A stretch of 64,000 nt of DNA from Naumovozyma dairenensis CBS 421 (taxonomy: Eukaryota; Ascomycota; Saccharomycetes; Saccharomycetales; Saccharomycetaceae): the NCBI RefSeq assembly GCF_000227115.2, contig NC_016487.1:248001-312000 (forward strand), given 5' to 3'. The translations under genes were made by a program, and so were the position numbers. A model generated the notes under the pieces. The model saw only the letters and a list, made by a program, of their open reading frames with translations. It had not been told where the DNA came from and did not search any database. Below, one piece after another: positions 11,836-22,585 of this stretch (position 1 is the stretch's first letter; every line of letters begins with the position of its first letter).

Positions 11836-13278
11836 ATGGATTTAAGAGTTGGAAGAAAGTTTCGCATAGGAAGAAAAATCGGTAGTGGATCCTTCGGGGA
11901 TATATATCATGGGACTAATTTAATTAGTGGTGAGGAAGTTGGTATAAAATTGGAATCCATCAGATCAAGACATCCTCAATTGGATTATGAGTCTCGTGTC
12001 TACAAATATTTAAGTGGTGGTGTCGGAATACCATTTATTCGTTGGTTCGGTCGTGAGGGTGAATATAATGCTATGGTCATGGATCTATTAGGTCCATCTT
12101 TGGAAGATCTTTTCAATTATTGTCATAGAAAGTTTTCATTTAAGACTGTCATCATGCTTGCGCTACAAATGATCTGCAGAGTTCAATACATCCATGGTAG
12201 ATCTTTCATTCATAGAGATATTAAACCAGATAATTTCTTAATGGGGACTGGTCGTCGTGGTAGTACCGTCCATGTTATTGATTTCGGTTTATCTAAGAAA
12301 TACAGAGATTTCAATACTCATCGTCATATCCCATATAGAGAAAATAAATCATTAACCGGCACGGCAAGATATGCTAGTGTTAACACTCATTTGGGAATTG
12401 AACAAAGTAGAAGAGATGATTTAGAGTCCTTAGGTTATATGTTGGTATATTTCTGTAAGGGTTCATTGCCATGGCAAGGTTTAAAGGCCACTACTAAGAA
12501 ACAAAAATACGATAGAATTCTGGAGAAAAAACTATGTATAAGTGTGGATACACTTTGTGCTGGTTTACCAATAGAATTTGCTGATTATATGAATTATTGC
12601 CGAAATTTAAAGTTTGAAGAAAGACCTGATTATCTTTACCTGGCAAGACTTTTCAAAGACTTGAGTATTAAATTAGAATATCATAATGACCATTTATTCG
12701 ATTGGACTATGATTCGTTATACAAAGGCTATGGTCGAAAAGCAACGTAATCTATTAAATGATGACCCAAATCAAGACGGTGGTGGTTCTGCCAATACTGT
12801 GGATAAGAATGATCAGTTTAATAAGATTAAGTTATTGGCAATGAAGAAATTTTCTACTCATTTCCATTATTACAAGAATGAAGATAAACATAATCCAACT
12901 CCAGAAGAAATTAAACAACAATCCATTCAAAATAATAATGCTGCATTATCATTACCTCCTGAACTATTACAAGCTATTGATAAAGGATTAGATGCTTTGA
13001 AACAAGTACCTCCTCAACAGCAACCACAACAAGGGACATTGCAAGGTCAACCAGTAAATACTGGTGCTGAACCATTATTACAACAACAGCAGAGAGATCA
13101 ACAACAATTCCCACCTGTAATAGCCCAAAGAGATCCAGCACAACCTCAAATTCTTCAACAAACACGGCAATCTGGTGCTACGTATTATCCTGCAAATGTG
13201 CCTAACAACAATAACCAACAACAACCAAATCAACAGACCAAACCACCAGGTGCCGCAGGTTCTAATATATGGCTATAA
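11836..13278 (+). CDS. HRR25: Casein kinase I delta/epsilon-type protein kinase
   Basis: Hrr25 is a CK1 kinase acting in meiosis I monopolin, DNA repair, ribosome maturation, vesicle traffic and autophagy. The catalytic domain (about 9-290) is very close to S. cerevisiae Hrr25. It shows a glycine loop [12 protein letters not shown]38, HRDIKPDN with D128, DFG with D149, and the CK1 signature ([17 protein letters not shown]). The C-terminal Q/P/N-rich tail ends SNIWL. One oddity is that the ATP-lysine motif reads VGIK (G36) where S. cerevisiae and most kinases have VAIK; the lysine itself is intact. Total length is 480 residues against 494. In S. cerevisiae HRR25 is YPL204W, next to TPK2 and AFT2; here TPK2 is missing and the sister block (MNP1, RPB9, AFT) follows. 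Confidence 0.97.
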   Translation: MDLRVGRKFRIGRKIGSGSFGDIYHGTNLISGEEVGIKLESIRSRHPQLDYESRVYKYLSGGVGIPFIRWFGREGEYNAMVMDLLGPSLEDLFNYCHRKFSFKTVIMLALQMICRVQYIHGRSFIHRDIKPDNFLMGTGRRGSTVHVIDFGLSKKYRDFNTHRHIPYRENKSLTGTARYASVNTHLGIEQSRRDDLESLGYMLVYFCKGSLPWQGLKATTKKQKYDRILEKKLCISVDTLCAGLPIEFADYMNYCRNLKFEERPDYLYLARLFKDLSIKLEYHNDHLFDWTMIRYTKAMVEKQRNLLNDDPNQDGGGSANTVDKNDQFNKIKLLAMKKFSTHFHYYKNEDKHNPTPEEIKQQSIQNNNAALSLPPELLQAIDKGLDALKQVPPQQQPQQGTLQGQPVNTGAEPLLQQQQRDQQQFPPVIAQRDPAQPQILQQTRQSGATYYPANVPNNNNQQQPNQQTKPPGAAGSNIWL

Positions 13279-13982
13279 TGAGAAGGAAGAAAGGAACTGT
13301 GCGGCTAGAGGATGTGTTTTATGAAACGCTTTTGTTCAGACATCACGTAATATAATATTATGATATGGTTTTAAGAATCGGTTCACAGAAGTATTCGATC
13401 CCAAACAATTTATCGATAATAAAAAAAAATAATAGAATGATATATATAGGTTAATGAACGTATCTTTAATATAATCATCAGGGCTTTCATTCTTTATTTA
13501 GTATCATTTGTTTCATATCCTACAATCATTAATGCATTTTTTCATGAACTTGTTAGTCCAACTATGAATGAAAAATAAAGAAAATAAGAAGGTGCAACTT
13601 GCAACTTCCAGGAAGTACAAAATGAATAAATAAATAATTAAATAATCAAATGAATAATCATAATCATAACATAATCAAATGAATAATCATAATCATAACA
13701 TAATCATAATCATAATCATAATCATGATCGCAATCATTATTATAAGAAATCTTATATAAGTTATTGCCCTTGGATAAAAGATTCCTTACGGGGTGAACAA
13801 AAGGGCAAAAGCATAAGCATATGAGTAAACCACTAACTTGTTACTAATTTCATTTCATTTATGTCTTTGATATAGTTTGCTACATATATATATGTAAGAG
13901 AAGATATAATATTTACAGATTGATATTCACAATAGAGAAGAGAAAGTATAAGAAAATATACGTACGAAACACGACGAAAAAA
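13279..13982. other. Convergent intergenic region HRR25/MNP1
   Basis: Both flanking genes end here. Apart from a tandem repeat (13644-13724) I see AT-rich 3'-UTR-like sequence and no gene. Confidence 0.6.
13644..13724. repeat. 29-bp tandem duplication followed by a CATAAT microsatellite
   Basis: A 29-base unit (beginning AATCAAATGAATAATCATAA) is present twice in tandem from 13644 and 13673. It is followed by repeated CATAAT units to about 13724. This is simple-sequence expansion in a convergent 3' region. Confidence 0.8.
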
Positions 13983-14606
13983 TTATTCAAGGCTTACTTT
14001 AGCACCTAAACCTTCTAATGTGGCCTTAATTTTATCGGCGTCTTCTTTCCCTACATTTTCCTTCAACACTTTAGGAGATGATTCAACAAACTTCTTAGCT
14101 TCCACTAAACTTAAACTCAAAAGATTCTTAACTTCTTTTATAATCTTAGCTTTACTCTTGGTATCGAAGGATTCCAATTTTACAGTAAAAATACTTTGAA
14201 CCTCTTCTTCTTCAGTGGCAGCAGCACCAGCAGCATCACCATTCGAACCAGCACCAGTATCACCACCTGTTGCTCCGGTGCCTGATTGTAGTGAGGAACT
14301 AGATGGTGAAGCGAAGGTAATATCGGGAATATTCAACGTAGTTTTCAATTCTTTAATTAATTGTGATGTCTCTAATAAGGTCAACTTCGAAATAGAATCC
14401 ACAATTGAAGTGATCTTGGGATCTACAGGAAGTTTATCTTCCACTGCTGTTGGAGAAGAAGTGGAATTGAAACGGTTGAAAGATCGTAAATAAGGGGAAG
14501 GGGACACACTATTAGTCGTGCTCATATTGCGTAGACATGTGGATGATCTTATGATAGATGTCGTTGAGGAGGACGTTCTTCTGGCAACGATTGATAGAGA
14601 AGACAT
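13983..14606 (-). CDS. MNP1: Mitochondrial large ribosomal subunit protein bL12m
   Basis: Mnp1 is the mitochondrial L7/L12 stalk protein (207 residues; 194 in S. cerevisiae), which recruits translation factors to the mitoribosome. The N-terminus is rich in Arg/Ser/Thr with almost no acidic residues (MSSLSIVARRTSSSTTSII), a mitochondrial targeting sequence. An L12 dimerisation helix (ISKLTLLETSQLIKELKTTL), a Gly/Ala-rich hinge, and the L12 C-terminal domain (FTVKLESFDTKSKAKIIKEV to the end) follow. It is divergent from RPB9, as in YGL068W-YGL070C. Confidence 0.95.
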   Translation of the reverse strand: MSSLSIVARRTSSSTTSIIRSSTCLRNMSTTNSVSPSPYLRSFNRFNSTSSPTAVEDKLPVDPKITSIVDSISKLTLLETSQLIKELKTTLNIPDITFASPSSSSLQSGTGATGGDTGAGSNGDAAGAAATEEEEVQSIFTVKLESFDTKSKAKIIKEVKNLLSLSLVEAKKFVESSPKVLKENVGKEDADKIKATLEGLGAKVSLE

Positions 14607-14903
14607 GATGATTACTTCGCAGAAATACTTGTCTTTGATGCTTTTATTTCGCTTTTTGTTAAGACTTTTGGCCTGTCTTTGTATATATAGTTAAATCTAC
14701 ATTTAACTCTGTTCTGTTGTTGTGCTTTTTTTCGAGAAGTTATGAATTTTGAAAAAAATTGGAAATGGAAAATTTGATTTGAGGTGAAACAACTTCAGTC
14801 AGAAAGAACATTTATTATATTTCAACAAGAAGAAAGGACATTTGATATACTTCAGAAGTGCTCTGTACAGAAGAATAACAAGCACCTACAATAGCGAGTA
14901 ATA

Positions 14904-15272
14904 ATGACTACTTTTAGATTTTGTCGTGATTGTAATAATATGTTATATCCAAGGGAGGATAAGGAAAACAACAGATTATTATTCGAATGTAGAACATGTT
15001 CATATGTAGAAGAAGCAGGTTCTCCATTAGTCTATAGGCATGAATTGATAACGAATATTGGTGAAACTGCAGGTGTTGTGCAAGATATTGGGTCTGATCC
15101 AACTCTACCGAGGTCAGATAGAGAATGTCCAAATTGTCATACGAGAGATAATGTGTTCTTCCAATCACAACAAAGAAGGAAGGATACATCTATGGTTTTA
15201 TTCTTTGTTTGTCTTCATTGTTCTCATATATTTACATCTGATCAAAAAAATAAGAGAACTGAATTTTCTTAA
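14904..15272 (+). CDS. RPB9: RNA polymerase II subunit Rpb9
   Basis: Rpb9 is the small zinc-ribbon subunit of RNA polymerase II that affects start-site choice, elongation fidelity and transcription-coupled repair. The protein is 122 residues, the same length as in S. cerevisiae. It has two zinc ribbons with ligands C7, C10, C29, C32 and C75, C78, C103, C106, plus the conserved C-terminal region ([11 protein letters not shown]). The start is the first ATG of the frame. It shares a promoter of about 300 bases with divergent MNP1. Confidence 0.98.
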   Translation: MTTFRFCRDCNNMLYPREDKENNRLLFECRTCSYVEEAGSPLVYRHELITNIGETAGVVQDIGSDPTLPRSDRECPNCHTRDNVFFQSQQRRKDTSMVLFFVCLHCSHIFTSDQKNKRTEFS

Positions 15273-15614
15273 ATACCCTCAATATTTTAGTGATTCTTTT
15301 GACCGTAATAACAATGTGCCTTTTGGTATCGGGTGTTAAAAGCTCACCAGGAGGGAGTCATGTACCCTTCTAGTTGTAACAAAGTACCGAAAGCATTGTT
15401 CCATAAGTATGTCATTAACAGAAGGATACCGTTTGCTTACGAGTTGTTATATATCCATATACAGTAGACTTTATACACACACACGCACATATATATATAT
15501 ATTAAGAAGAAAAGAAAACCAAATTAAAGGAATGTAATAATGAGAAATGCGAACTTTTTATTTTATTTAGTTCCTTGTTTATGGACAAGAGCAATAACTA
15601 TTATATGTATAATA
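15273..15614. other. Convergent 3' region RPB9/AFT
   Basis: This holds 3' ends of both genes, including a short CA/TA microsatellite around 15476-15500. No gene is seen. Confidence 0.6.
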
Positions 15615-18248
15615 TTAATGATTGTTATTACTATTAGGAGTACCATGCGATTTAGCACGGGAATTAGAAAAATGTCTACGATTGTCATTCATGATATCTG
15701 GAGTAGTTTGATTTAATACATTCAAATCAATCATAGGATTATCATTATTACTATTTTTATTGGTAGTTAAAGTTGATAATGAATTCCAACGTCGTTTATG
15801 TTCAACATTATTATCGTTATTATTATTATTATTATTATTATTGTTATGGTTAGCAACGTTGATGGAATTATTAAGATCTATAGTATTAATATCAGTAGCT
15901 ACTGATGATGAATGAATTCTATTTGACGTTTCTTGAGTATTATTATCAGTAGTAGTGGTAAATAATGGAGGAAAATTTATTGATTGCAATTCTTCATCAA
16001 TTCCTTTAAGTAAATTCAAATCCCGTTGTAATGCTGTCATTGAATTATTATTATTATTATTTATTACTATGTGCTGATTTTGATCGATAAATTGATTATT
16101 TTTGCATTGTGTATTACTATTAATATCAGGATATTGTAATAAATGTTCCATATCGTTTGTTGTAAATGCTGGCCCTTGTCGTTTTTGTCGCTGTGATTGT
16201 TGTTTGTCTCCATTGGGAAAAGCAAGCGGCGATGATGAAGAATATTGTAGACTATCACTATGTGTCTTTCTTTGATTGAACTCATAATTTACAGGAGCTT
16301 GAGACGAAGAAGATGAAGCATCATTTTTGGTATATTTGTTTTGATAATGATGGGACTGAGGTGTCATTAGATCTAATAATAATTCTGAGTTTTTATTTTC
16401 AGAGAATGTATTACCAAAAATGGGAGAATTAATAATTTCATTCAAGGGTGATTGTAAATCTTTTACATTTGTTGGTTGCGTATTCAATGTTGGGAATGAT
16501 GTGTCCATTGCTGGATTATGAGGGTTTAATGCAAAATACAAAGGATCAAATAATGCCGGGTTAAGAGCACTCGACGATTGATGGCCAATATTACTATTAG
16601 CATAACTGTTTAAATTCAGGTTCCTCTGTGTATTATTATTTGTGGGTGGTACATTATCAAAATAATTCAAATGTTGGGGTTGATTATTATTATTTGTCTG
16701 ATTTTGAAATAAGTTACATTCTTGTTCGTTGGAAAAGTCTGTATTAGTATTAGACATATGGTCATGCTGTTTATTAAAGATGTTTGTAAAGTCAATTTCA
16801 TTCAAATTTGTAATTGAATCATAATCAAACGGTACGAAACCATTCATAAACCCATTGTTATCATTAGCGGTATTTTGAATAGAATTATCTATAAATCCTG
16901 CCATTATATTATCATTATTATTATCATCATCATTATCATCTGTATTGTTTTCTTCAATGGAATAATTCGCATTAGCACTGTCAATGATCATATTCGTGAT
17001 ATGGTATGAATGAGGAGGATGAGAATGGAGGGTAATTTCATTCGAATGTGATTGGTAATGAGAATGTCGTTGATAATGATGATTGTGGGTATGAATATGA
17101 TTATTTCGAGAAGATGATATCGAGGAAGATGATGAAGATGAATGAGTCATTAATGTGGGCCTTGAATTTACATTGGACGACGGCGAACTTGTCATTGTAT
17201 TAGATAAAAAGTTACTTGCTGTTGATTTTTTCAACAAATTTTCCTTTGTCCTCTTATCATTTAATTTTGTTCTTGGTTTTTGAATATTAAGATTTGAGTT
17301 AGAGGATTTCTTTGACAAGTTGTTACTATTAGTATTATTATTGTTGTTATTTACTATGGTGAAAGGTAATACAATATTAAAACTTTGAATTTCATTAGTT
17401 AATCCACATTCACAGGGAATAATGGAAGATTGAATTGGTAAATTTTCTCTTGTTCTATATTCTAATTCATCGAATTTTTTAATTGCATCAGTATCATTAT
17501 CTTGTCTTAACTTCAATTTAAATTTCTTATATTCATCAGATTCTGGATTAAATTTCAATGGATGAGAATGGGTATTATTCATGACAACAATATTCCATTT
17601 TTTCCGTTTCAAAGAATATGTAGCTCTAATTCTAAATGGACAAATATTAAATCTTGACACAGATCTTTTATTTTTCTTCTTTGGTGGTGGAGGAGGAGGA
17701 GGTAAGATTGCAATTTGATTCTGTTCAGATTTCAATTTTAAATCTTTTAGAGAAGTTCTACCTTTTTTATTTGCCTTACATTTGAACACTACTTTTGTAT
17801 TATCAGATCTTTCAATAACAATTTCAATACCTTGAGGATAAAAGATTTTTTGTAACCATGGTTTAATGTCTGCTTTATCTATGAAATTGGGGACAGGATC
17901 AAGATGAATTAAATTATTTTGGCCCTGACTTAATGCAAGTTGAATATTATCTGGAGTAAAAGTATTTAAACCTGTTGGTGTATTTTTATCGGCGGTTTTA
18001 GTATTATTATTCGTTATTATTGTCGTCGAGGCGATTTCTTTTTTATCGCTTATAGATGAAGATCTTGTCGAAGATGCAGAGGTGTCTGAAGCTGGCGAAG
18101 AAGATAACGGTGATCCTGGCCTATTATTAGTGAGGATAGGAAAACTACCATTCTCTTCTCCCATGCTGTTGCCAGTATATGTATCCATATTATTGTTAGT
18201 GTCCTCATTATTGTTTTTATGTTTTTCATTTTTATTTCGATAAACCAT
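15615..18248 (-). CDS. AFT1: Iron-responsive transcription activator (Aft1/Aft2 family)
   Basis: Aft factors activate the iron regulon and bind YRCACCCR. The DNA-binding region (about 110-290) is closely conserved: NLIHLDPVPNF, DIKPWLQKIFYPQGIEIVIE, and zinc ligands C157, C203, H227, H229 of the WRKY-GCM1-like fold. It is followed by PCECGLTNEIQSF. In S. cerevisiae that motif is CDC and its two cysteines mediate iron sensing; here it is C279-E-C281. The TNLNEIDFTNIF motif seen in Aft1 is also present. The remainder is long Asn/Ser-rich sequence, giving 877 residues against 690 (Aft1) or 416 (Aft2). Position between RPB9 and HSF1 equals YGL071W, so AFT1 by synteny, though the species may have one or two family members. 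Confidence 0.93.
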   Translation of the reverse strand: MVYRNKNEKHKNNNEDTNNNMDTYTGNSMGEENGSFPILTNNRPGSPLSSSPASDTSASSTRSSSISDKKEIASTTIITNNNTKTADKNTPTGLNTFTPDNIQLALSQGQNNLIHLDPVPNFIDKADIKPWLQKIFYPQGIEIVIERSDNTKVVFKCKANKKGRTSLKDLKLKSEQNQIAILPPPPPPPKKKNKRSVSRFNICPFRIRATYSLKRKKWNIVVMNNTHSHPLKFNPESDEYKKFKLKLRQDNDTDAIKKFDELEYRTRENLPIQSSIIPCECGLTNEIQSFNIVLPFTIVNNNNNNTNSNNLSKKSSNSNLNIQKPRTKLNDKRTKENLLKKSTASNFLSNTMTSSPSSNVNSRPTLMTHSSSSSSSISSSRNNHIHTHNHHYQRHSHYQSHSNEITLHSHPPHSYHITNMIIDSANANYSIEENNTDDNDDDNNNDNIMAGFIDNSIQNTANDNNGFMNGFVPFDYDSITNLNEIDFTNIFNKQHDHMSNTNTDFSNEQECNLFQNQTNNNNQPQHLNYFDNVPPTNNNTQRNLNLNSYANSNIGHQSSSALNPALFDPLYFALNPHNPAMDTSFPTLNTQPTNVKDLQSPLNEIINSPIFGNTFSENKNSELLLDLMTPQSHHYQNKYTKNDASSSSSQAPVNYEFNQRKTHSDSLQYSSSSPLAFPNGDKQQSQRQKRQGPAFTTNDMEHLLQYPDINSNTQCKNNQFIDQNQHIVINNNNNNSMTALQRDLNLLKGIDEELQSINFPPLFTTTTDNNTQETSNRIHSSSVATDINTIDLNNSINVANHNNNNNNNNNNDNNVEHKRRWNSLSTLTTNKNSNNDNPMIDLNVLNQTTPDIMNDNRRHFSNSRAKSHGTPNSNNNH

Positions 18249-18820
18249 ATTATTGGATATAATATGGGGTGACAGGAAAAATGTTATAGGTTCTTTTTAA
18301 AAGTGGAGTATTGGTGTAGTTCTTATCGTGAGTTTCTCTATAAAAGATGTAAAGTTGTGATATTTTTTTTGAAATTGGTGAAATGATGAGATGAAATCGG
18401 AAAGAGGGAAAATATGGAATATGTTCATTAATTGGATGATGGGTCGATGAGATTTAACTATTCAATTCCTTCTCCTAATGCAGTAAGTGTTGCTATAAGT
18501 TCTTTTCTTGGCCCTTTTTGCCTTTCCTTTCGTTTCTGATTCCGGAAGTGACAAGGAAGAAACTAGTGATAAGAAGACGTTGTTATTGCAGTAACAATCA
18601 ATGGGCCCTTAGATTATTATTATTTGTTCAGAATGAGTAGGTCTAGATAATAGTTTGCAATTGCCAAGGGCATCGATATGGAATACTAATACTAATCCTT
18701 TCCTGGCAGTCGGAATAGCAGCTTGAACAAAGTTGATGGAAGATAAAATCTATTGGTAACTATGTAACCAAGCAACGCATTCATCCAGTCGTTCAATTCA
18801 TTCGTTCAATGATACATTAA

Positions 18821-18848
18821 TTCATTCATTCATTCATTCATTCATTCA
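18821..18848. repeat. (TTCA)7 microsatellite
   Basis: This is an uninterrupted tetranucleotide run of TTCA, seven units, in the AFT upstream region. The flanks carry degenerate copies. Confidence 0.85.
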
Positions 18849-19060
18849 ATTCGTGCAATTGACAGGCGATAGAAGTCAGAGGGGACAGGAGCATCCTCAT
18901 AATTATGTTCTTGGCACAATCCTTTGAATCAACATAGGACTACGTACATGCATACCCTTTTTCGCCACTTGGCTATTAAAAAACTTTTGTTTACGCACCT
19001 TTTTTCTCTCTCGAGAATATATCAACTAATTAATTATCTCCGGAAAATTGTGTATATTTT

Positions 19061-19068
19061 TGGGTGCA
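19061..19068 (-). promoter_or_regulatory. Aft-type iron-responsive element upstream of AFT
   Basis: On the minus strand the sequence reads TGCACCCA, an exact match to the Aft1/2 consensus YRCACCCR. It lies about 810 bases upstream of the AFT start, in the same intergenic region. An 8-mer can occur by chance, so autoregulation is only a suggestion. Confidence 0.35.
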
Positions 19069-19273
19069 GTAACAGGATATAAGCTGTGGTGCACGGCTGA
19101 TTCGCTACATGGTGGCCATCCGTCACCTGCCGCGTCACAGTTTCTCTTCATCACAAGTGTCACATATTTATATAAAATATGTAAACATATATACTAGAGT
19201 TACGATGGGTCTATATTTTTCGGTATTGTTATGTCTACCTATGTAGTTACAAAGCACATACATATTCTTCTTT

Positions 19274-20790
19274 TTATGCTCGACGACTACGTTTATTGGC
19301 CGTATTTGTAATTCCGTGTGGTGAGGTCTGTTGTGATTGTCGTGTTGCTGCCTCTTGATAAGTGTTAGGACTATGCTGATATGCTGATAATGATGCGGGA
19401 GATGTCTCTGATGTGGAGCTATTTAATTCTTCAATGATGGGACTTCTCATGGATACTTCGTCAATTAATGAATCGTAATTACGTTTGAGATCATTATTAT
19501 AATTACTGTTGTTTGTGGCACCATTCTCAACAAATTGTGACATATTATGATTATTGTAAGTAGTCATCGTAGGAGATGGTGCAAATATAGGTGTCATTAA
19601 ATCATGAGTATTATCAGTATCAGTATGAGTATGAGGTTGCGTACCAGTGTGAATTTCTGTCAATAATGGTGTCAATCCACCAGGTGTACTGACATTATCA
19701 TGGGCCCCTTCAAAATAATCTTGTAGATCAAAATCGTTTTTGTTCGTAACCGTATGATGATCGTTAGTCATTTGATTGTTGTTGCCAACATTCATCGAAC
19801 CATCAATGTGATGAACTAAATCTTCTAAATAATGAATTTTTTCATCTTGATCACTGATTGCATTTTGTAATCTATTGAACACAGTATTGCCGTTATTATT
19901 ATTTGCGTTTTCATCTCGTTGTTCTATTACTCGTCCATGTATACTTCTGTCTACTTCTTCTTCTTTTTCTTTATCATCATCTGCATCATAGGGGATTTCT
20001 GATATTCTAGTAGTATCATTATTACTATTATTATTCTTATATGGAGTAGAGACAACAGATGAACCATTAGAAGAATTAGCCTTATTTTTCAATAGATACC
20101 TTGGTCTTGAAATTGGTCCATTTGTTGTGGTGGTTGTTCCATTTGGCCCTGCGGCTGCTGTTCCACTAGTAGTATTGAACGCATTGAAAAATTCATCAAA
20201 AAATGATGCATCATTATTGCCATTGATTCCATTATTATTTGAATCGAGTTCATTTTGATTATTATTAGTAAGATCGTTATTACTATTATCATGATGAATG
20301 GTTTCCATAGATTGATTCATTTTATTTGTATATATAGGATTTATTGTAATACTCGACGATGATGGCGATAAGGAGTCATTAGTATTAGTACCATCATTAT
20401 TATAATTACTGATTCCATTTATACCACCGGTATTTGTATTCAAAATATTGTCCATAATTAATTTTTGATCAATATGTTGTGGAGCCATGGAGGTTAAAAA
20501 TCTGAAAATTTTCTCCAAGATTTGTTGTTGATTTCTGTACCTTTCTCTTGTAATTAAATTTTCCTTCCATAACATTTCATTATCTTTATTAATCCTCATT
20601 ATATCCTTCGAGATGGCAATTTGGTTGTATTTAATTTGATTTATTTCATTCAATACAAATGATGTGTCTATTTGTAATGGGTGTGAGGCTCGATTTTGAT
20701 CATGCCCAGTCATGTTATCATTATCTTGATGAGGTTTATTTGTTAATTGTAATGGTTGTTTACCGTATAAATTTTGGAACGATATAGCGC

Positions 20791-20822
<32 letters not shown>

Positions 20823-21783
20823 TGTGGTGTGGTGTATTGGATATTATTATTATTATTATTATGATTATTAGCTGTATTATTTTGGGTATTTTTTTGTCTG
20901 ACTATATTAATTAATAAATCTTCTCTATCTTTAATGAAGAATTTATTTTCAAATTGCCATCTATCATCTGCTGTTGTTAAAATTGAATTTGATTTAGCAT
21001 CTTGAACTTTATGCCAACCGTACATATTTAATTGTCTGACAAATGATGCAAAATTGGAATGTTTAAAATATTTCGGTAAAACTTCATGAACGAAATTCTC
21101 TCTATTTTGAACGATAAATGAACGACCATCATCCGACCAATTGATTAATCCTTTATTCACTGGATCATTAATCATGCTCCAAACTTTATTTACGAAAGCA
21201 GGTCTTGATTTCGGACTTTGATTTTGATTTTGATTTTGAGGTCGTCCTGATGTATTGATAGTATTATTTTTATTATTATTATTATTAGTGGTTGTTGGAC
21301 TAATATTCTTGTTTGTTTTGCTATTAGATAATACTGGAATAATATAATTAGACTGTTGTTGTTGTTGTTGTTGTTGTTGTTGTAATGGCATATTGGAAGG
21401 ATTTGAAAGAATCTTTGAAGATAATAATTCACCTGAATTAAAAGAGGGTAAATGGGATGATGGAGACATAGGTATATTGCCATTGTTGTTATTACTATTA
21501 TTATTGGTATTCAGATTGGGAAGAAGATCATTAAAATTGTTAATATTATTGTTTGAAGAAGTAGCTCCTGTTGTATCAATAGGATTTGAAGTAAATGTAT
21601 GATTATGATTATAATTTGGGATACTATATCTACCTAACGGACTATTCGTTCTGCGTATTAGATCTTTTACAGGAGAAGGCATGTTAGTGGCATGCTTACT
21701 ATTATTATCATTTGGATCCAAAGAAGGATTTATAATATCTTCAATGACACTTGAAGTGGTAGATTTATCTATATTGTTTTGAG

Positions 21784-21823
<40 letters not shown>

Positions 21824-21991
21824 GATCTCAGAGAAAGTATTTGTAGTGGAAACAGATGGAAGTTTTTCTATAGTATTATTAAGAGTAGGATCAGAGCGTA
21901 TTTCTTCACTGGTAAATAATCCATTTTGGTTCAATATATTTGCTATATCATCTATATTTGTCAATTCCGGTACTTTGCCTGAGTTAGTCAT
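19274..21991 (-). CDS. HSF1: Heat shock transcription factor Hsf1
   Basis: Hsf1 is the essential trimeric activator of chaperone genes, including HSP90 in this window. From the first ATG the protein is 905 residues (833 in S. cerevisiae). It shows the winged-helix DNA-binding domain at about 262-363 (SRPAFVNKVWSMINDP, then KYFKHSNFASFVRQLNMYGW). A hydrophobic heptad trimerisation region lies at about 445-497 (NQIKYNQIAISKDIMRINKD), and a short conserved RISEIPYDADDD motif corresponds to the S. cerevisiae CE2-like RKISEIPFDDEEE. Long poly-Asn and one poly-Gln run flank these domains. The frame is open upstream of 21991 but has no further ATG. The order AFT-HSF1-MPS2 matches YGL071-YGL073-YGL075. 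Confidence 0.96.
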
Positions 21992-22585
21992 TTTTTGTAT
22001 AGGAAAATATAAGAGTTGTAATGTAAAAATTTGGAACTTCAAATCCGAGTTCTTATGTTGCTTCTTTTAGAAAATTAAAAAATAAATGCAATATGAACTT
22101 TTTGATGTATTTTTATGATGTTTTCTGATATAATTTAGTTGGGGGAGATGACAAAAATGTCGGTCACCGATAATGCTGGGATTTTTATATATGCAGTTAA
22201 TGTTTGTGACAAAACAACCTGTTCCAAAAGGGAAATGTATTTATATTAGTATATTGTAAAAGGAGAGACACAGCTATAATTTGGTTCAATGTATGATTGA
22301 TGGGAGGAACCGGTATGCTTTTCCCCCAAAATGAGCTTGTCATAGTGTAATCTTCCCTTCTAATGCCATAAAAGCTTTTCTTTCAAATATCAAAAATTGT
22401 TGATATTTTTCCAGGGCGCGTTACCCTGTAGAAGACGCTGAACTTATGTACTATCAAGTAATTACCTACATCCATAGTGGTTCTTTGATTGAATGAAAAG
22501 ATCACAAACCATCAATATGGGGTTAGGATTACTGACAGTTGAAGGTATAATCAGTGGATAGTATCCTTGTACTTGAAGCAAAAAT
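21992..22585. other. Divergent promoter region HSF1/MPS2
   Basis: About 0.6 kb between two divergent genes. I see AT-rich promoter sequence and no gene. Confidence 0.6.

Larger units (their letters stand above)
18249..19273. other. AFT upstream region / HSF1 downstream region
   Basis: This 1 kb region has no gene. It contains an Aft-type site (19061-19068), a TTCA microsatellite (18821-18848), and otherwise AT-rich sequence that should hold the AFT promoter and the HSF1 terminator. Confidence 0.6.

Noticed and set aside
13644..13724. Regular repeats resembling a CRISPR array
   Set aside because: The units are directly adjacent with no unique spacers, and the genome is a yeast; it is a microsatellite.
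21992..22042. N-terminal extension of Hsf1
   Set aside because: It would start at TTG; the first ATG is at 21991 in a good AAAAAA context.
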